The translations under genes were made by a program, and so were the position numbers. Shown piece after piece: positions 16,728 to 25,027 of a stretch of 55,305 nucleotides of DNA. This DNA is from Maribacter sp. (GTDB taxonomy: Bacteria; Bacteroidota; Bacteroidia; Flavobacteriales; Flavobacteriaceae), in NCBI GenBank assembly GCA_024643345.1, contig JAHENB010000019.1, positions 1-55,305 on the forward strand. Direction: 5' to 3'. How positions within the stretch are numbered: the first letter of the stretch is position 1; every line of letters starts with the position of its first letter. The notes below the pieces were generated by a model. The model searched no databases, was not told the origin of the DNA, and saw nothing but the letters and a program-made list of their open reading frames with translations.

Positions 16728-17861
16728 TTATTTAAAGACGGGGTCGAAAGAATTGAGAATGCTATCCATAGGTATGGATAGTGGGGCGATTTTTGTGCCG
16801 GCACGCACCTTACCGATGCCCTTGCCGAGTACGATATCCCCTTTGCCTATCCCATGATCGATTACATATAAATTGTTCGCTTCGGCGATTACCGAAATGG
16901 CGGTGGGCACCAAGGTATCGGCCTGTACCTTAAAAACAAAGGTTTTTCCTTGCTGTTCATAGGTGGACAAAGTAGGAACCACAACCACATCTTTATAAAT
17001 TTGGGGCACCAGTACCTTTCCGCTACTGCCATTTCGGAGAAGGCCACTTTCATTTTCAAAACGGGCCCTAAAGGATATGGTCCCCGTTTGCGGGTCGATG
17101 TCCCCTGCAATCGTTTCAATAAATCCTTCCTTCTCAAATTCGGCACCGTTGGCCATGATCAATTTTACCTGTGGGAGGTTTTTAATTTTTTCATCCATGG
17201 TAGCGCCTTTTGCCAGGGTGATAAAATCGATGAAGTCTTTCTCGTTGAGCGTGAAATAGGCATATACCGTTCCTATAGAGGAAACCACGGTCAAAGGTCT
17301 TTGATCTTGGGCACTGGTGAGTGCCCCTTTTCTGAAATTTATTGACCCGACCACGCCATTGACCGGACTTTTGATGTTGGCGTAACCGATATTGGCATTG
17401 ATACCATTATATGTACTTTGTGCCTGTGCATGTTTGGCCATCGCGGTTTCGAGCTGTACATTGCTGATGATTCCCTTTTCAACAAGGGGTTTTAGCTTAT
17501 CGACTTCCACTTGTGCGGCCCTTACGTTTGCTTTGGCGGCAGCCGCATCTTGGTCAAGTGATTGGGTTTCGATTCGAAATAGGGCTTGTCCCATTTTCAC
17601 CTGCTCGCCCTCTTTGATCAAGACCTCCTGGATATACCCCGAAATCTTGGGGCGCACCTCACTGCTCACGGCACCTTCAAGGGTCGTGGGGTATTCTTTG
17701 TAGGTCGTAACATCACGCTTTTCAACGGTCAGTACCGGATAGGAAGACACCTGGGTTACCATTGGGGAACTTCCGCTGCCATTCTGGCCATCGCCGCAAC
17801 CATGGATGAGAACGGCGAGCCATGCGACTGCAATTAATGGAATGCGGTTGTTATTGATCAT
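16728..17861 (-). CDS. RND efflux periplasmic adaptor (AcrA-like)
   Basis: Membrane fusion protein joining the permease and the outer membrane channel. It is a lipoprotein (lipobox LIHGC, Cys22). The lipoyl/barrel-sandwich halves are split by a coiled-coil hairpin: SGYIQEVLIKEGEQVKMGQALFRI, then an Ala/Gln/Lys-rich helical pair, then IKSPVNGVVG. A beta-barrel domain follows (GTISFRARFEN and RNGSSGKVLVP). 377 residues is standard. It is first of the three-gene operon; a one-mismatch -7 box (CAAATTTG) lies about 10 bases upstream. Confidence 0.93.
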   Translation of the reverse strand: MINNNRIPLIAVAWLAVLIHGCGDGQNGSGSSPMVTQVSSYPVLTVEKRDVTTYKEYPTTLEGAVSSEVRPKISGYIQEVLIKEGEQVKMGQALFRIETQSLDQDAAAAKANVRAAQVEVDKLKPLVEKGIISNVQLETAMAKHAQAQSTYNGINANIGYANIKSPVNGVVGSINFRKGALTSAQDQRPLTVVSSIGTVYAYFTLNEKDFIDFITLAKGATMDEKIKNLPQVKLIMANGAEFEKEGFIETIAGDIDPQTGTISFRARFENESGLLRNGSSGKVLVPQIYKDVVVVPTLSTYEQQGKTFVFKVQADTLVPTAISVIAEANNLYVIDHGIGKGDIVLGKGIGKVRAGTKIAPLSIPMDSILNSFDPVFK

Positions 17862-17942
17862 ATCTGAACAAATTTGATTGTCTTTTTTCTAATGCCATTT
17901 GAATACCCATTTCAGGTTCATCTGAGGCATATGATTCAGATG

Positions 17943-18338
17943 TCAACCGGCCAAAACCCCTTCTTTTCCTATTATTGGAATATGGGTTAAAGCGTTTGGG
18001 CTTATGCTGTTTTTTTCAAATAGGAATCGTTTTTCATATAACTTTGTGTCGGCATAAAAAGTAACAAAAAATTCATTGTTCAGCCCTAGTACTTCTTCCG
18101 TTAACAATTCGATTTTCTCATATGATTTAGCCCCGACCAGCCCAATGCCATGTCTCATGGTAGAGGTTTTCCGTTCCCCGTCAAAACCTACTGAAACCAC
18201 CAAGACCATTTCAATGGGGGAACTGCGGTCATTGATGATATAGGCGTTCCAGTCTTTGGAGAGAAATTCGTCGTTCCATTCATGAACGACCGCAACATAA
18301 ACATCTTTTGCTACGGGTATTTCTATGTCTTTGCGCAT
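17943..18338 (-). CDS. Conserved hypothetical protein
   Basis: Not recognised. A 131-residue soluble protein without signal peptide or membrane segment and rich in beta-strand pattern (VYVAVVHEWNDEF, EMVLVVSVGFDG, EFFVTFYADTKLYEKRFLF). It lies between pheS and the efflux operon on the same strand, with more than 80 bases on each side, so it is probably transcribed alone or as a pheS tail. Codon use and the ATG start look genuine. Relatives may carry pheS-derived names only because of proximity. Confidence 0.7.
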   Translation of the reverse strand: MRKDIEIPVAKDVYVAVVHEWNDEFLSKDWNAYIINDRSSPIEMVLVVSVGFDGERKTSTMRHGIGLVGAKSYEKIELLTEEVLGLNNEFFVTFYADTKLYEKRFLFEKNSISPNALTHIPIIGKEGVLAG

Positions 18339-18462
18339 AACATCTCTGGGATTTCCCCCAGTAAGGGAAAATGGTCTTTAAAGGTATCGTAATATTCCAA
18401 TATTGGCCAACTTTGTTCGTTGCGATAGCGCATTTTTAACGTAGGCCTATTTTCCTATTCAT

Positions 18463-19482
18463 TTATAATACGCTCCGAAACTGTTCCAAGAATCTGATAT
18501 CGTTTTCACTTAACAGCCTAATGTCTGATATCTGATGAAGCAGAAGTGCAATGCGATCAATGCCCATACCGAACGCGAAGCCCGAGTAGGTTTTCGAGTC
18601 GATACCACAATTGTCCAGTACATTGGGGTCTACCATTCCGCAACCCATGATTTCGAGCCATCCGGTGCCCTTGGTCATCCGATAATCGGTTTCTGTTTCA
18701 AGGCCCCAATAAACATCTACCTCAGCACTGGGCTCGGTAAATGGAAAATAGGAGGGGCGCAATCTGATCTTGGATTTTCCGAAGAGTTCAGTTGTAAAAA
18801 ATTGCAGGGTTTGTTTTAGATCTGCAAAGGAAACATCCTTATCGATATAAAGACCTTCCACTTGGTGGAAAAAACAGTGCGATCTCGCGGAGATGGCCTC
18901 GTTGCGATAGACCCGTCCAGGTGAAATTGTGCGAATGGGGGGTTTGTTGTTCTCCATGTACCTTACCTGCACCGATGAGGTATGGGTGCGCAAAAGGACA
19001 TCTGGATCGGTCTGTATAAAAAAAGTATCCTGCATATCACGTGCAGGATGGTACTCGGGAAGGTTCAAGGCCGTAAAATTATGCCAATCGTCTTCAATTT
19101 CGGGCCCTTCAGAAACGTTGAAACCAATTCTGGAAAAAATCTCAATAATTTGGTTCTTTACGATTGATATGGGATGTCTTGACCCCAATGCGATGGGCTC
19201 TCCGGGCCTTGTTAGATCACCATAAATACCTTTCACTTCAACCTTGGCCTCAAGCGATTCATTCAAAGCGATCACTTTTTCATTGGCCAGCTGTTTCAGG
19301 GTGTTAATGGCTTGCCCGAACTCTTTTTTTTGATCATTGGCCACCTCTTTGAAAGCCAAAAAGAATTCGTTCAACACCCCTTTTTTACCTAAATATTTAA
19401 TGCGAAAGGCTTCCACCGCTTCTTTGGAATCGGCCTTGAATCGTTCTACTTCTTCAATATGGCTCTTTATCTTATCGATCAT
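18463..19482 (-). CDS. pheS: Phenylalanyl-tRNA synthetase alpha subunit
   Basis: Class II aminoacyl-tRNA synthetase subunit; charges tRNA-Phe with PheT, which is not in this window. The N-terminal coiled coil (residues 1-85) precedes the catalytic core with motif 2 (PGRVYRNEAISARSHCFFHQVEG) and motif 3 (GFAFGMGIDRIALL). The ATG at 19482 (MIDKIKSHIEEVERF) is chosen. The longer frame begins in promoter-like sequence, with a perfect -7 box at 19501-19508. 339 residues is normal. Confidence 0.96.
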   Translation of the reverse strand: MIDKIKSHIEEVERFKADSKEAVEAFRIKYLGKKGVLNEFFLAFKEVANDQKKEFGQAINTLKQLANEKVIALNESLEAKVEVKGIYGDLTRPGEPIALGSRHPISIVKNQIIEIFSRIGFNVSEGPEIEDDWHNFTALNLPEYHPARDMQDTFFIQTDPDVLLRTHTSSVQVRYMENNKPPIRTISPGRVYRNEAISARSHCFFHQVEGLYIDKDVSFADLKQTLQFFTTELFGKSKIRLRPSYFPFTEPSAEVDVYWGLETETDYRMTKGTGWLEIMGCGMVDPNVLDNCGIDSKTYSGFAFGMGIDRIALLLHQISDIRLLSENDIRFLEQFRSVL

Positions 19483-19500
19483 GGTCGTATGCTTGTGGGG

Positions 19501-19508
19501 CAAATTTA
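19501..19508 (-). promoter_or_regulatory. -7 box for pheS
   Basis: The minus strand reads TAAATTTG, a perfect TAnnTTTG, 19 bases before the pheS ATG at 19482. It supports the shorter N-terminus. No good TTG lies 19 bases further upstream. Confidence 0.45.
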
Positions 19509-19569
19509 AAATAATTTGGAGTTTCCTTGCCATTAAACTGCCCAAATCGTGGTGAAAGGGAGCCTATTC

Positions 19570-21435
19570 TCAATATTCGTCAACAACGTTGTTTTTGACC
19601 CAAACCAGGCAATCGTCAAAATTTTTAAATATATGCGCTTCCGGAATAAGATCTGGAATAATGTCCACCCGTTCCATCATATAACGGGGTTGTTTTTGAA
19701 CATCCACCAGAAGCACGTTTTTCTTAGATTTTATAAGGTCTATCAGAATATCTTCCATGGCATAGAGACCAGATTGGTCCATGTAGGGCATTAGGTCCAT
19801 CCGTATGATTACCGTGGAGGCCGTAGCGGAAATTTGGCTGGCCAATTCCTGAAATTTGCTTGTAGATCCAAAGAATAAAGGCCCTTTTAGGTGTTTGATG
19901 AAGACTTCTTCCCTTAAATTTTTGGGCATATCGGCTTCATCGGTCCATGATTGTTCTTTTTCAAGCGTTTTCACATTGGATCGTTCAGCGGTAAGATCGC
20001 CCATTTTTTTCATGAACATCAGGGAGGCAATGACCAGCCCAATACCTACGGCATAGATCAAGTTCCAAAAAGTGGACAATACCAAAACGATGATCATCAC
20101 GATTACTTCCGAGCTAATTTTTAATCGGCCCAATTCAATATCTTTTGGCATGCTAGGGATAGCCCTTAAGCCTTTGTAATCCATGACGCTGACGCCTACG
20201 GTGATTAAAATTCCGGCGAGCACGGCGGCGGGGATTTTCGAAGCAACCGGGCCCAAAGCGATTAAAATAAAGAGTAAAAGTATGCCGGCAATCATCCCGG
20301 AAAGTTTGGTCTTGCCCCCTGAATTGATGTTGACCACCGTACGAATAGTGGCCCCAGCACCTGGAAGTCCTGCAAATATGGCGGCAATACTGTTTCCTAT
20401 TCCCTGGCCCACCAATTCTTTATTGGGCCTGTGTTTGGTCTTGGTCATGTTGTCTGCGACCACTGAGGTGAGCAACGAATCAATGGCGCCCAGAATGGCC
20501 AAGGTCAGGGCCGTGAATATATATGGGGTTATCGCACCGATCTTGAATTCTGTAAAAATTTCAAGTCTTGGTAACGGCAACCCCTCGGGAATCTGTTCGA
20601 TTGCCCGGTAATCCAGGCCAAAACCATAGGCAACCCCAGATACCAAAATTAGTGCCACTAAGGTACTGGGCACTACCGTTGTGATTTTTTTAAAACCATA
20701 AATAATGATGATAGTGGATAGGGCAAGGATTAATTCAAGCCAATTGATATTTTTCAGCCCATTTGGAAAAACCTTTACCGTACCTACCACGCCGGATGCA
20801 TCTGAAGCCGCCAAGGTCTGCGCTTCCCTTAATATTGCGGTAGTCGTAATTTCACCTGATCTTTTTACCGTTTCTTTGAAATCTTCAAGGACCAGTATGC
20901 CTTCACCGGCCTCTTCTCGAAGGATGTTCTCTAAGATCAGCTCCTCGGCATGGGGCTTGAATTTCTCAATAAAGGCCAAGTCTTCTTTAGGGTAGTAGCC
21001 TATGGCCGGCAGTATTTGGGTAATGATAATGATCAACCCTATGGCCGTCATAAAGCCCGAAACAACCGGATAGGGTATGTATCGGATGTACATGCCCAGA
21101 CCCATAAGCCCAAGAGCAATTTGCATCAAACCGGCCAATAAAAAGATCGTTAAGATAGCTGGAAGTGCCTTTTCCACGCTGCCATCGTAAAGCGCCAGGA
21201 TACCTGCAATGATTACCATACTTACCGCGGTCATCGGCGCGGTCGGTCCCGAAATCTGGGTGTTTGTTCCCCCAAAAAGAGCCGCGAAGAAACTGATGAA
21301 TATGGCACCATAAAGTCCGGCACTTGGCCCCAAACCCGAACTCACCCCAAAGGCCAAGGCCAAGGGCAATGCCACAATGCCGGCCGTGATGCCGCCAAAA
21401 AAATCTCCCCTGAAATTTTTAAAAAGGTGCTTCAT
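19570..21435 (-). CDS. SulP family anion transporter with STAS domain
   Basis: Inner-membrane secondary transporter of the SLC26/SulP family, 621 residues. The N-terminal half has the SulP signature (GGITAGIVALPLALAFGVSSG) and about ten or more membrane spans. A cytoplasmic STAS domain occupies roughly residues 470-615 (RMDLMPYMDQSGLYAMEDIL). An unusual hydrophilic insertion of about 80 residues (roughly 149-230) separates two membrane spans and is longer than in the second SulP protein here. Next to a carbonic anhydrase, bicarbonate is the likeliest substrate (BicA-like, inference), but sulfate is possible. A terminator separates it from the carbonic anhydrase gene, so it has its own promoter. 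Confidence 0.9.
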   Translation of the reverse strand: MKHLFKNFRGDFFGGITAGIVALPLALAFGVSSGLGPSAGLYGAIFISFFAALFGGTNTQISGPTAPMTAVSMVIIAGILALYDGSVEKALPAILTIFLLAGLMQIALGLMGLGMYIRYIPYPVVSGFMTAIGLIIIITQILPAIGYYPKEDLAFIEKFKPHAEELILENILREEAGEGILVLEDFKETVKRSGEITTTAILREAQTLAASDASGVVGTVKVFPNGLKNINWLELILALSTIIIIYGFKKITTVVPSTLVALILVSGVAYGFGLDYRAIEQIPEGLPLPRLEIFTEFKIGAITPYIFTALTLAILGAIDSLLTSVVADNMTKTKHRPNKELVGQGIGNSIAAIFAGLPGAGATIRTVVNINSGGKTKLSGMIAGILLLFILIALGPVASKIPAAVLAGILITVGVSVMDYKGLRAIPSMPKDIELGRLKISSEVIVMIIVLVLSTFWNLIYAVGIGLVIASLMFMKKMGDLTAERSNVKTLEKEQSWTDEADMPKNLREEVFIKHLKGPLFFGSTSKFQELASQISATASTVIIRMDLMPYMDQSGLYAMEDILIDLIKSKKNVLLVDVQKQPRYMMERVDIIPDLIPEAHIFKNFDDCLVWVKNNVVDEY

Positions 21436-21480
21436 GGTCTATGAAGATAAGCTTTGTTAAGGTAATACATTCAAAAATAA

Positions 21481-21512
21481 AAAAAGCCAATGTCAGTGAC
21501 ATTGGCTTTTTG
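21481..21512. terminator. Terminator after carbonic anhydrase
   Basis: AAAAAGCCAATGTC (21481-21494) pairs with GACATTGGCTTTTT (21498-21511), a 14-bp stem with a 3-base loop and A/T runs on both sides. It lies downstream of the minus-strand carbonic anhydrase gene and before the SulP gene at 21435. Confidence 0.9.
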
Positions 21513-21530
21513 AGCATTGAAAAATATGCC

Positions 21531-22157
21531 TTAGTCTAAATGATAGATTTCCATGATATTTTTCAATATGCCTTCAAAATCAATTTTTAAATCGATCAAT
21601 TTTCCAGAATGTACGTCAAATACCCAGCCGTACACCTTAAGATTTCTATCTCGATAAGCCTTCTGAACGGCCGCTGTTTTTATAAGGTTCACACATTGTT
21701 CCTGTACGTTGAGCTCAACCAGACGGTCGTATTTTTTTTCTTCGTCTTCTATGGCGTTCAATTCGTTTCTGTGAATTCTGTAAACATCGCGGATATTGCG
21801 TAGCCATGGGTTCAAAATACCCAAATCGGCAGATTGCATCGCTGCTTTTACCCCGCCGCAGGCATAGTGGCCACAGACGACCACATGGTTGACCTTAAGA
21901 TTGTTCACCGCATAATTGATGACCGACATCACGTTCAAGTCGATGCTGATGACCATATTGGCAATGTTTCTATGCACGAACACTTCACCTGGGCCAAGGC
22001 CCATCAATTCTTCAGCGGTCACCCTACTATCGGAACAGCCGATGTAGAGCAATTCCGGATTCTGACCTTGCCCTAATTTATCAAAATAGTCGGGACCTGT
22101 GGCCAACTTTTCGGCGATCCACTTCTTATTGTTTTCGAAAACTTGTTTTATGTCCAT
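21531..22157 (-). CDS. Beta-class carbonic anhydrase
   Basis: Interconverts CO2 and bicarbonate. Zinc ligands are C41, D43 or water, H97 and C100 (motifs CSDSRV and HYACGG), and the D43-R45 dyad is intact. 208 residues without a signal peptide, so cytoplasmic. It lies 19 bases downstream of the second SulP gene on the same strand, so the two are co-transcribed. This pairing is typical of bicarbonate-supplying modules. Confidence 0.95.
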   Translation of the reverse strand: MDIKQVFENNKKWIAEKLATGPDYFDKLGQGQNPELLYIGCSDSRVTAEELMGLGPGEVFVHRNIANMVISIDLNVMSVINYAVNNLKVNHVVVCGHYACGGVKAAMQSADLGILNPWLRNIRDVYRIHRNELNAIEDEEKKYDRLVELNVQEQCVNLIKTAAVQKAYRDRNLKVYGWVFDVHSGKLIDLKIDFEGILKNIMEIYHLD

Positions 22158-22176
22158 TTTTCTTTTTTTTATTGGG

Positions 22177-23775
22177 TTAGATAGTGACCTCCTTGTGGGC
22201 AGGTTTGTTGTTTAATTTAAAAAATTCGATATAACTGGGCGGGTTTTCCACGACGCCTTTCTCAGAGACCAATTTGATATCGATGTGGCGATTCTTTGCT
22301 TTTTCGGAAAAATCCTGCAAAATTTCAATAATATCATTGTCCAAATACCTCGTTTTACGTACATCTAGCTCAAGATACGAATCTTCGGGGAGCCCTTCCA
22401 ATTCTTTTAGGATGGCACCTTTGTTGAAAAACGTCACTTCTTCGGCAAGCGTCATTTTTATTTTATGTTTGCCATTGCTTTTGTCCTCGATGTGCAAAAA
22501 ATGTGAATTCTGATAGCTTTTGATCAAGATTACCACAATGCCGACTGCAAGACCGAGACTGATCCCGATAAGTAAATCGGTAAATACAATGCCGAGAACG
22601 GTAACGATAAAGGGCACGAACTGTTTCCAACCCAATTCGTACATTTTTATGAATAAGGCGGGTTTTGCCAATTTAAAACCAACGATGAACAATATCGAAG
22701 CCAAGACCGACAGCGGTATCATATTCAACAGTCTGGGGATCATGATCACAGAAATCAATAGAAAGAAACCATGGATAATGGCCGACATCTTAGATTTCCC
22801 GCCCGATTGAATGTTCGCTGAGGAACGCACGATGACCTGGGTTACGGGGAGGCCTCCAATGAGCCCTGAAATCATGTTTCCCGCTCCCTGGGCCAAAAGT
22901 TCCCTATTAGTCGGGGTTACCCGTTTTTGCGGATCGATGCGATCGGTGGCCTCTACGCACAACAAGGTTTCAAGGCTCGCGACCAATGCGATGGTGAAAG
23001 CGGTGACCCAGATTTGTGAATCGGTTATCGCCCCGAAGTTTGGAAAGCTGAACTGCTTCATAAAAGAAGTTGCGTCCTCAGGAATGGGCACGCTCACCAA
23101 GTGTTCCGCGGAGATGCCCCATACCGCGTTGCCCTTGGTAAACACATAGAACAGTATGCCCAAGACAACGGCGACCAGCGGCCCTTGGACCAATTGGAAG
23201 ATTTTGCCTTTTTTGGAGAGTACCTTGTCCCATAACAGAAGAATGGCAAGGCCAATCACCGCAATGATCGTGGCCCCAAGACTGATATTGTTCAATGTAT
23301 TTAGTATTTCTGAAAAGGTATTATTTCCATCCACCTGAAAGAAAGCGAAATCTCCTTCAGGATCGACGTCATAGCCGAAAAAATGGGGAATTTGCTTTAA
23401 GATGATAATGATCCCAATACCGGTGAGCATGCCTTTGATGACCGAAGAGGGAAAATAGTAACCGATAACCCCGGCCTTGAGTACCCCGAAAAGCAATTGA
23501 ATGGCACCGCCCAATACAACGGCCAGCAAAAAATTTTGATATCCGCCCAATGTGCCAATGGCCGTTAATACAATAGCGGCCAAACCTGCGGCCGGGCCAC
23601 TGACCCCTACCTGGGAACCGCTAAGGCTGCCCACCACAATGCCGCCTATAATCCCGGCTATCAATCCCGAGAACAGCGGGGCTCCACTGGCGAGGGCTAT
23701 CCCCAAACAAAGGGGTAGGGCCACAAAAAAAACCACGATACTTGCAGGCAAGTCGTTTTTGATATATCTGAACAT
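22177..23775 (-). CDS. SulP family anion transporter, carbonic-anhydrase-linked
   Basis: Second SLC26/SulP transporter, 532 residues, with the signature ALPLCLGIALASGAPLFSGLIAG and about eleven membrane spans. A short STAS-like domain ends it (LELDVRKTRYLDNDIIEILQDF). It heads an operon with the carbonic anhydrase. It is shorter and clearly divergent from the SulP protein at 19570-21435, so the pair is not a recent duplication. Probable bicarbonate importer (inference from the neighbour). Confidence 0.9.
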   Translation of the reverse strand: MFRYIKNDLPASIVVFFVALPLCLGIALASGAPLFSGLIAGIIGGIVVGSLSGSQVGVSGPAAGLAAIVLTAIGTLGGYQNFLLAVVLGGAIQLLFGVLKAGVIGYYFPSSVIKGMLTGIGIIIILKQIPHFFGYDVDPEGDFAFFQVDGNNTFSEILNTLNNISLGATIIAVIGLAILLLWDKVLSKKGKIFQLVQGPLVAVVLGILFYVFTKGNAVWGISAEHLVSVPIPEDATSFMKQFSFPNFGAITDSQIWVTAFTIALVASLETLLCVEATDRIDPQKRVTPTNRELLAQGAGNMISGLIGGLPVTQVIVRSSANIQSGGKSKMSAIIHGFFLLISVIMIPRLLNMIPLSVLASILFIVGFKLAKPALFIKMYELGWKQFVPFIVTVLGIVFTDLLIGISLGLAVGIVVILIKSYQNSHFLHIEDKSNGKHKIKMTLAEEVTFFNKGAILKELEGLPEDSYLELDVRKTRYLDNDIIEILQDFSEKAKNRHIDIKLVSEKGVVENPPSYIEFFKLNNKPAHKEVTI

Positions 23776-23845
23776 TTCAATAAAATTAGGTCTTCGATTC
23801 TCATGAAGACAGGTTAGTTAAATGAAAAGGGTTGTTAGAGGAAGT

Positions 23846-24142
23846 CTAGAGACTGGGCTTTGGGGGCGGCAGTAAAATTTCCATCGGGGAGTTGTGATGG
23901 CCCAACAGGTAAAAATCCGAAAGTTCAGATTTTTTTGAAAGTGCAAATAGCATAAGATCGGCCTGCAAGTTATTGATCGTAATTTCGTCGGCAGACAATT
24001 TTTTCCCCAGATCTAGCGGTTCTTCTTCACCCAGGGTATTGATCACTATCGGTTTATCAATATGAAACATAGTAAGCACGCTAGGGGCACTAATGGCAAA
24101 AAGCCACAGCAATAAGAGCGATATGCGAATCAATTGTTTCAT
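23846..24142 (-). CDS. Small secreted or membrane-anchored hypothetical
   Basis: Not recognised. A 98-residue protein starting MKQLIRISLLLLWLFAIS, a signal peptide or signal anchor, followed by a hydrophilic region and a Pro-rich end (LLPPPKPSL). It sits directly downstream of batE on the same strand and may be co-transcribed with the Bat genes. The ATG at 24142 is chosen over an upstream in-frame codon because the signal peptide then starts cleanly. Confidence 0.6.
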   Translation of the reverse strand: MKQLIRISLLLLWLFAISAPSVLTMFHIDKPIVINTLGEEEPLDLGKKLSADEITINNLQADLMLFALSKKSELSDFYLLGHHNSPMEILLPPPKPSL

Positions 24143-24200
24143 AGGAACGGGAAGCGTGCCCAAGATAAAAGTTTTACCCTAAAAAGGCGTTAAGTTTATT

Positions 24201-24959
24201 TTAAAATTCCTTCAGTAATTTAATACTTTCTTTTGGAATCCAACCTGTTTTGCCATCGGCGATGCTAATTTTGTGGTAATCGTTAAGGTTTTCCAAAACA
24301 TTTACCTTGGCACCCTCGTGCAATGTAAATACGGCTTGGCTTCTATTGTTCGGTTCCGATTTGACCTCCACTTCACTGGAAAACACGATGGCTGGGCTAT
24401 CGTTCTTAAAGGCATCGTATTGCAGGAAAGCCAAAATGGCCGTCATGATTGAAATCAAAAGAGAAACCAAACTTGAGATAAAGGCGATTCTTTTTCTGAC
24501 AGAATATCTGAAATAATAAAAGGCAATATATAGGACAACGAAAAGCATCATGAACAGCACTGCGGTATAGGCCCATTGATCAAAAGAAAGCATAGCGGTA
24601 AGCTTGCGGTAGAATTTTGAAAATCCCATCTCGGGCATGGTGTCGATGGCATCCAAGGTCATGTTCTGGGCGTAAGCCAGGTTGTTGATGATTTCCGTAT
24701 CGTTAGGGGTTAGCAACAATGCTTTTTCATAATAATAAATGCTTGGGGCAATCTTGTTGAGCTTATAGTACGAATTGCCTAAATTGTAGTAAAGCGCAGC
24801 GGAATGTTGGCCTTTTTCCAAAATATCAAGGTAATTTTGAATGGCATTGTCGTAATCCCCCTCATTATAGGCATTGTTGGCCTGTTCGAAAAGGGCATCG
24901 TTTTGTGCATGTGCACATAGAGCCATAAAAAACATGATAACGGTTGCGATATGCTTCAC
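24201..24959 (-). CDS. batE: BatE: TPR and SH3 domain protein
   Basis: Last core gene of the Bat (Bacteroides aerotolerance) operon, 252 residues. A signal peptide (MFFMALCAHAQ) is followed by two or three TPR repeats (residues 20-105). Two membrane segments follow near 128-180, then a C-terminal bacterial SH3 domain (EVEVKSEPNNRSQAVFTLHEG ... GWIPKESIKLL). The start is GTG at 24959; no in-frame ATG is available nearby. Function is thought to be in periplasmic or cell-surface stress tolerance; no enzyme activity is known. Confidence 0.85.
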   Translation of the reverse strand: MKHIATVIMFFMALCAHAQNDALFEQANNAYNEGDYDNAIQNYLDILEKGQHSAALYYNLGNSYYKLNKIAPSIYYYEKALLLTPNDTEIINNLAYAQNMTLDAIDTMPEMGFSKFYRKLTAMLSFDQWAYTAVLFMMLFVVLYIAFYYFRYSVRKRIAFISSLVSLLISIMTAILAFLQYDAFKNDSPAIVFSSEVEVKSEPNNRSQAVFTLHEGAKVNVLENLNDYHKISIADGKTGWIPKESIKLLKEF

Positions 24960-25027
24960 TTTTGCAATATTTTCATTCGTTGTTTCATTTGGGTCTTACC
25001 TCCTTGATGAAAATAGTCCCGGCGATT

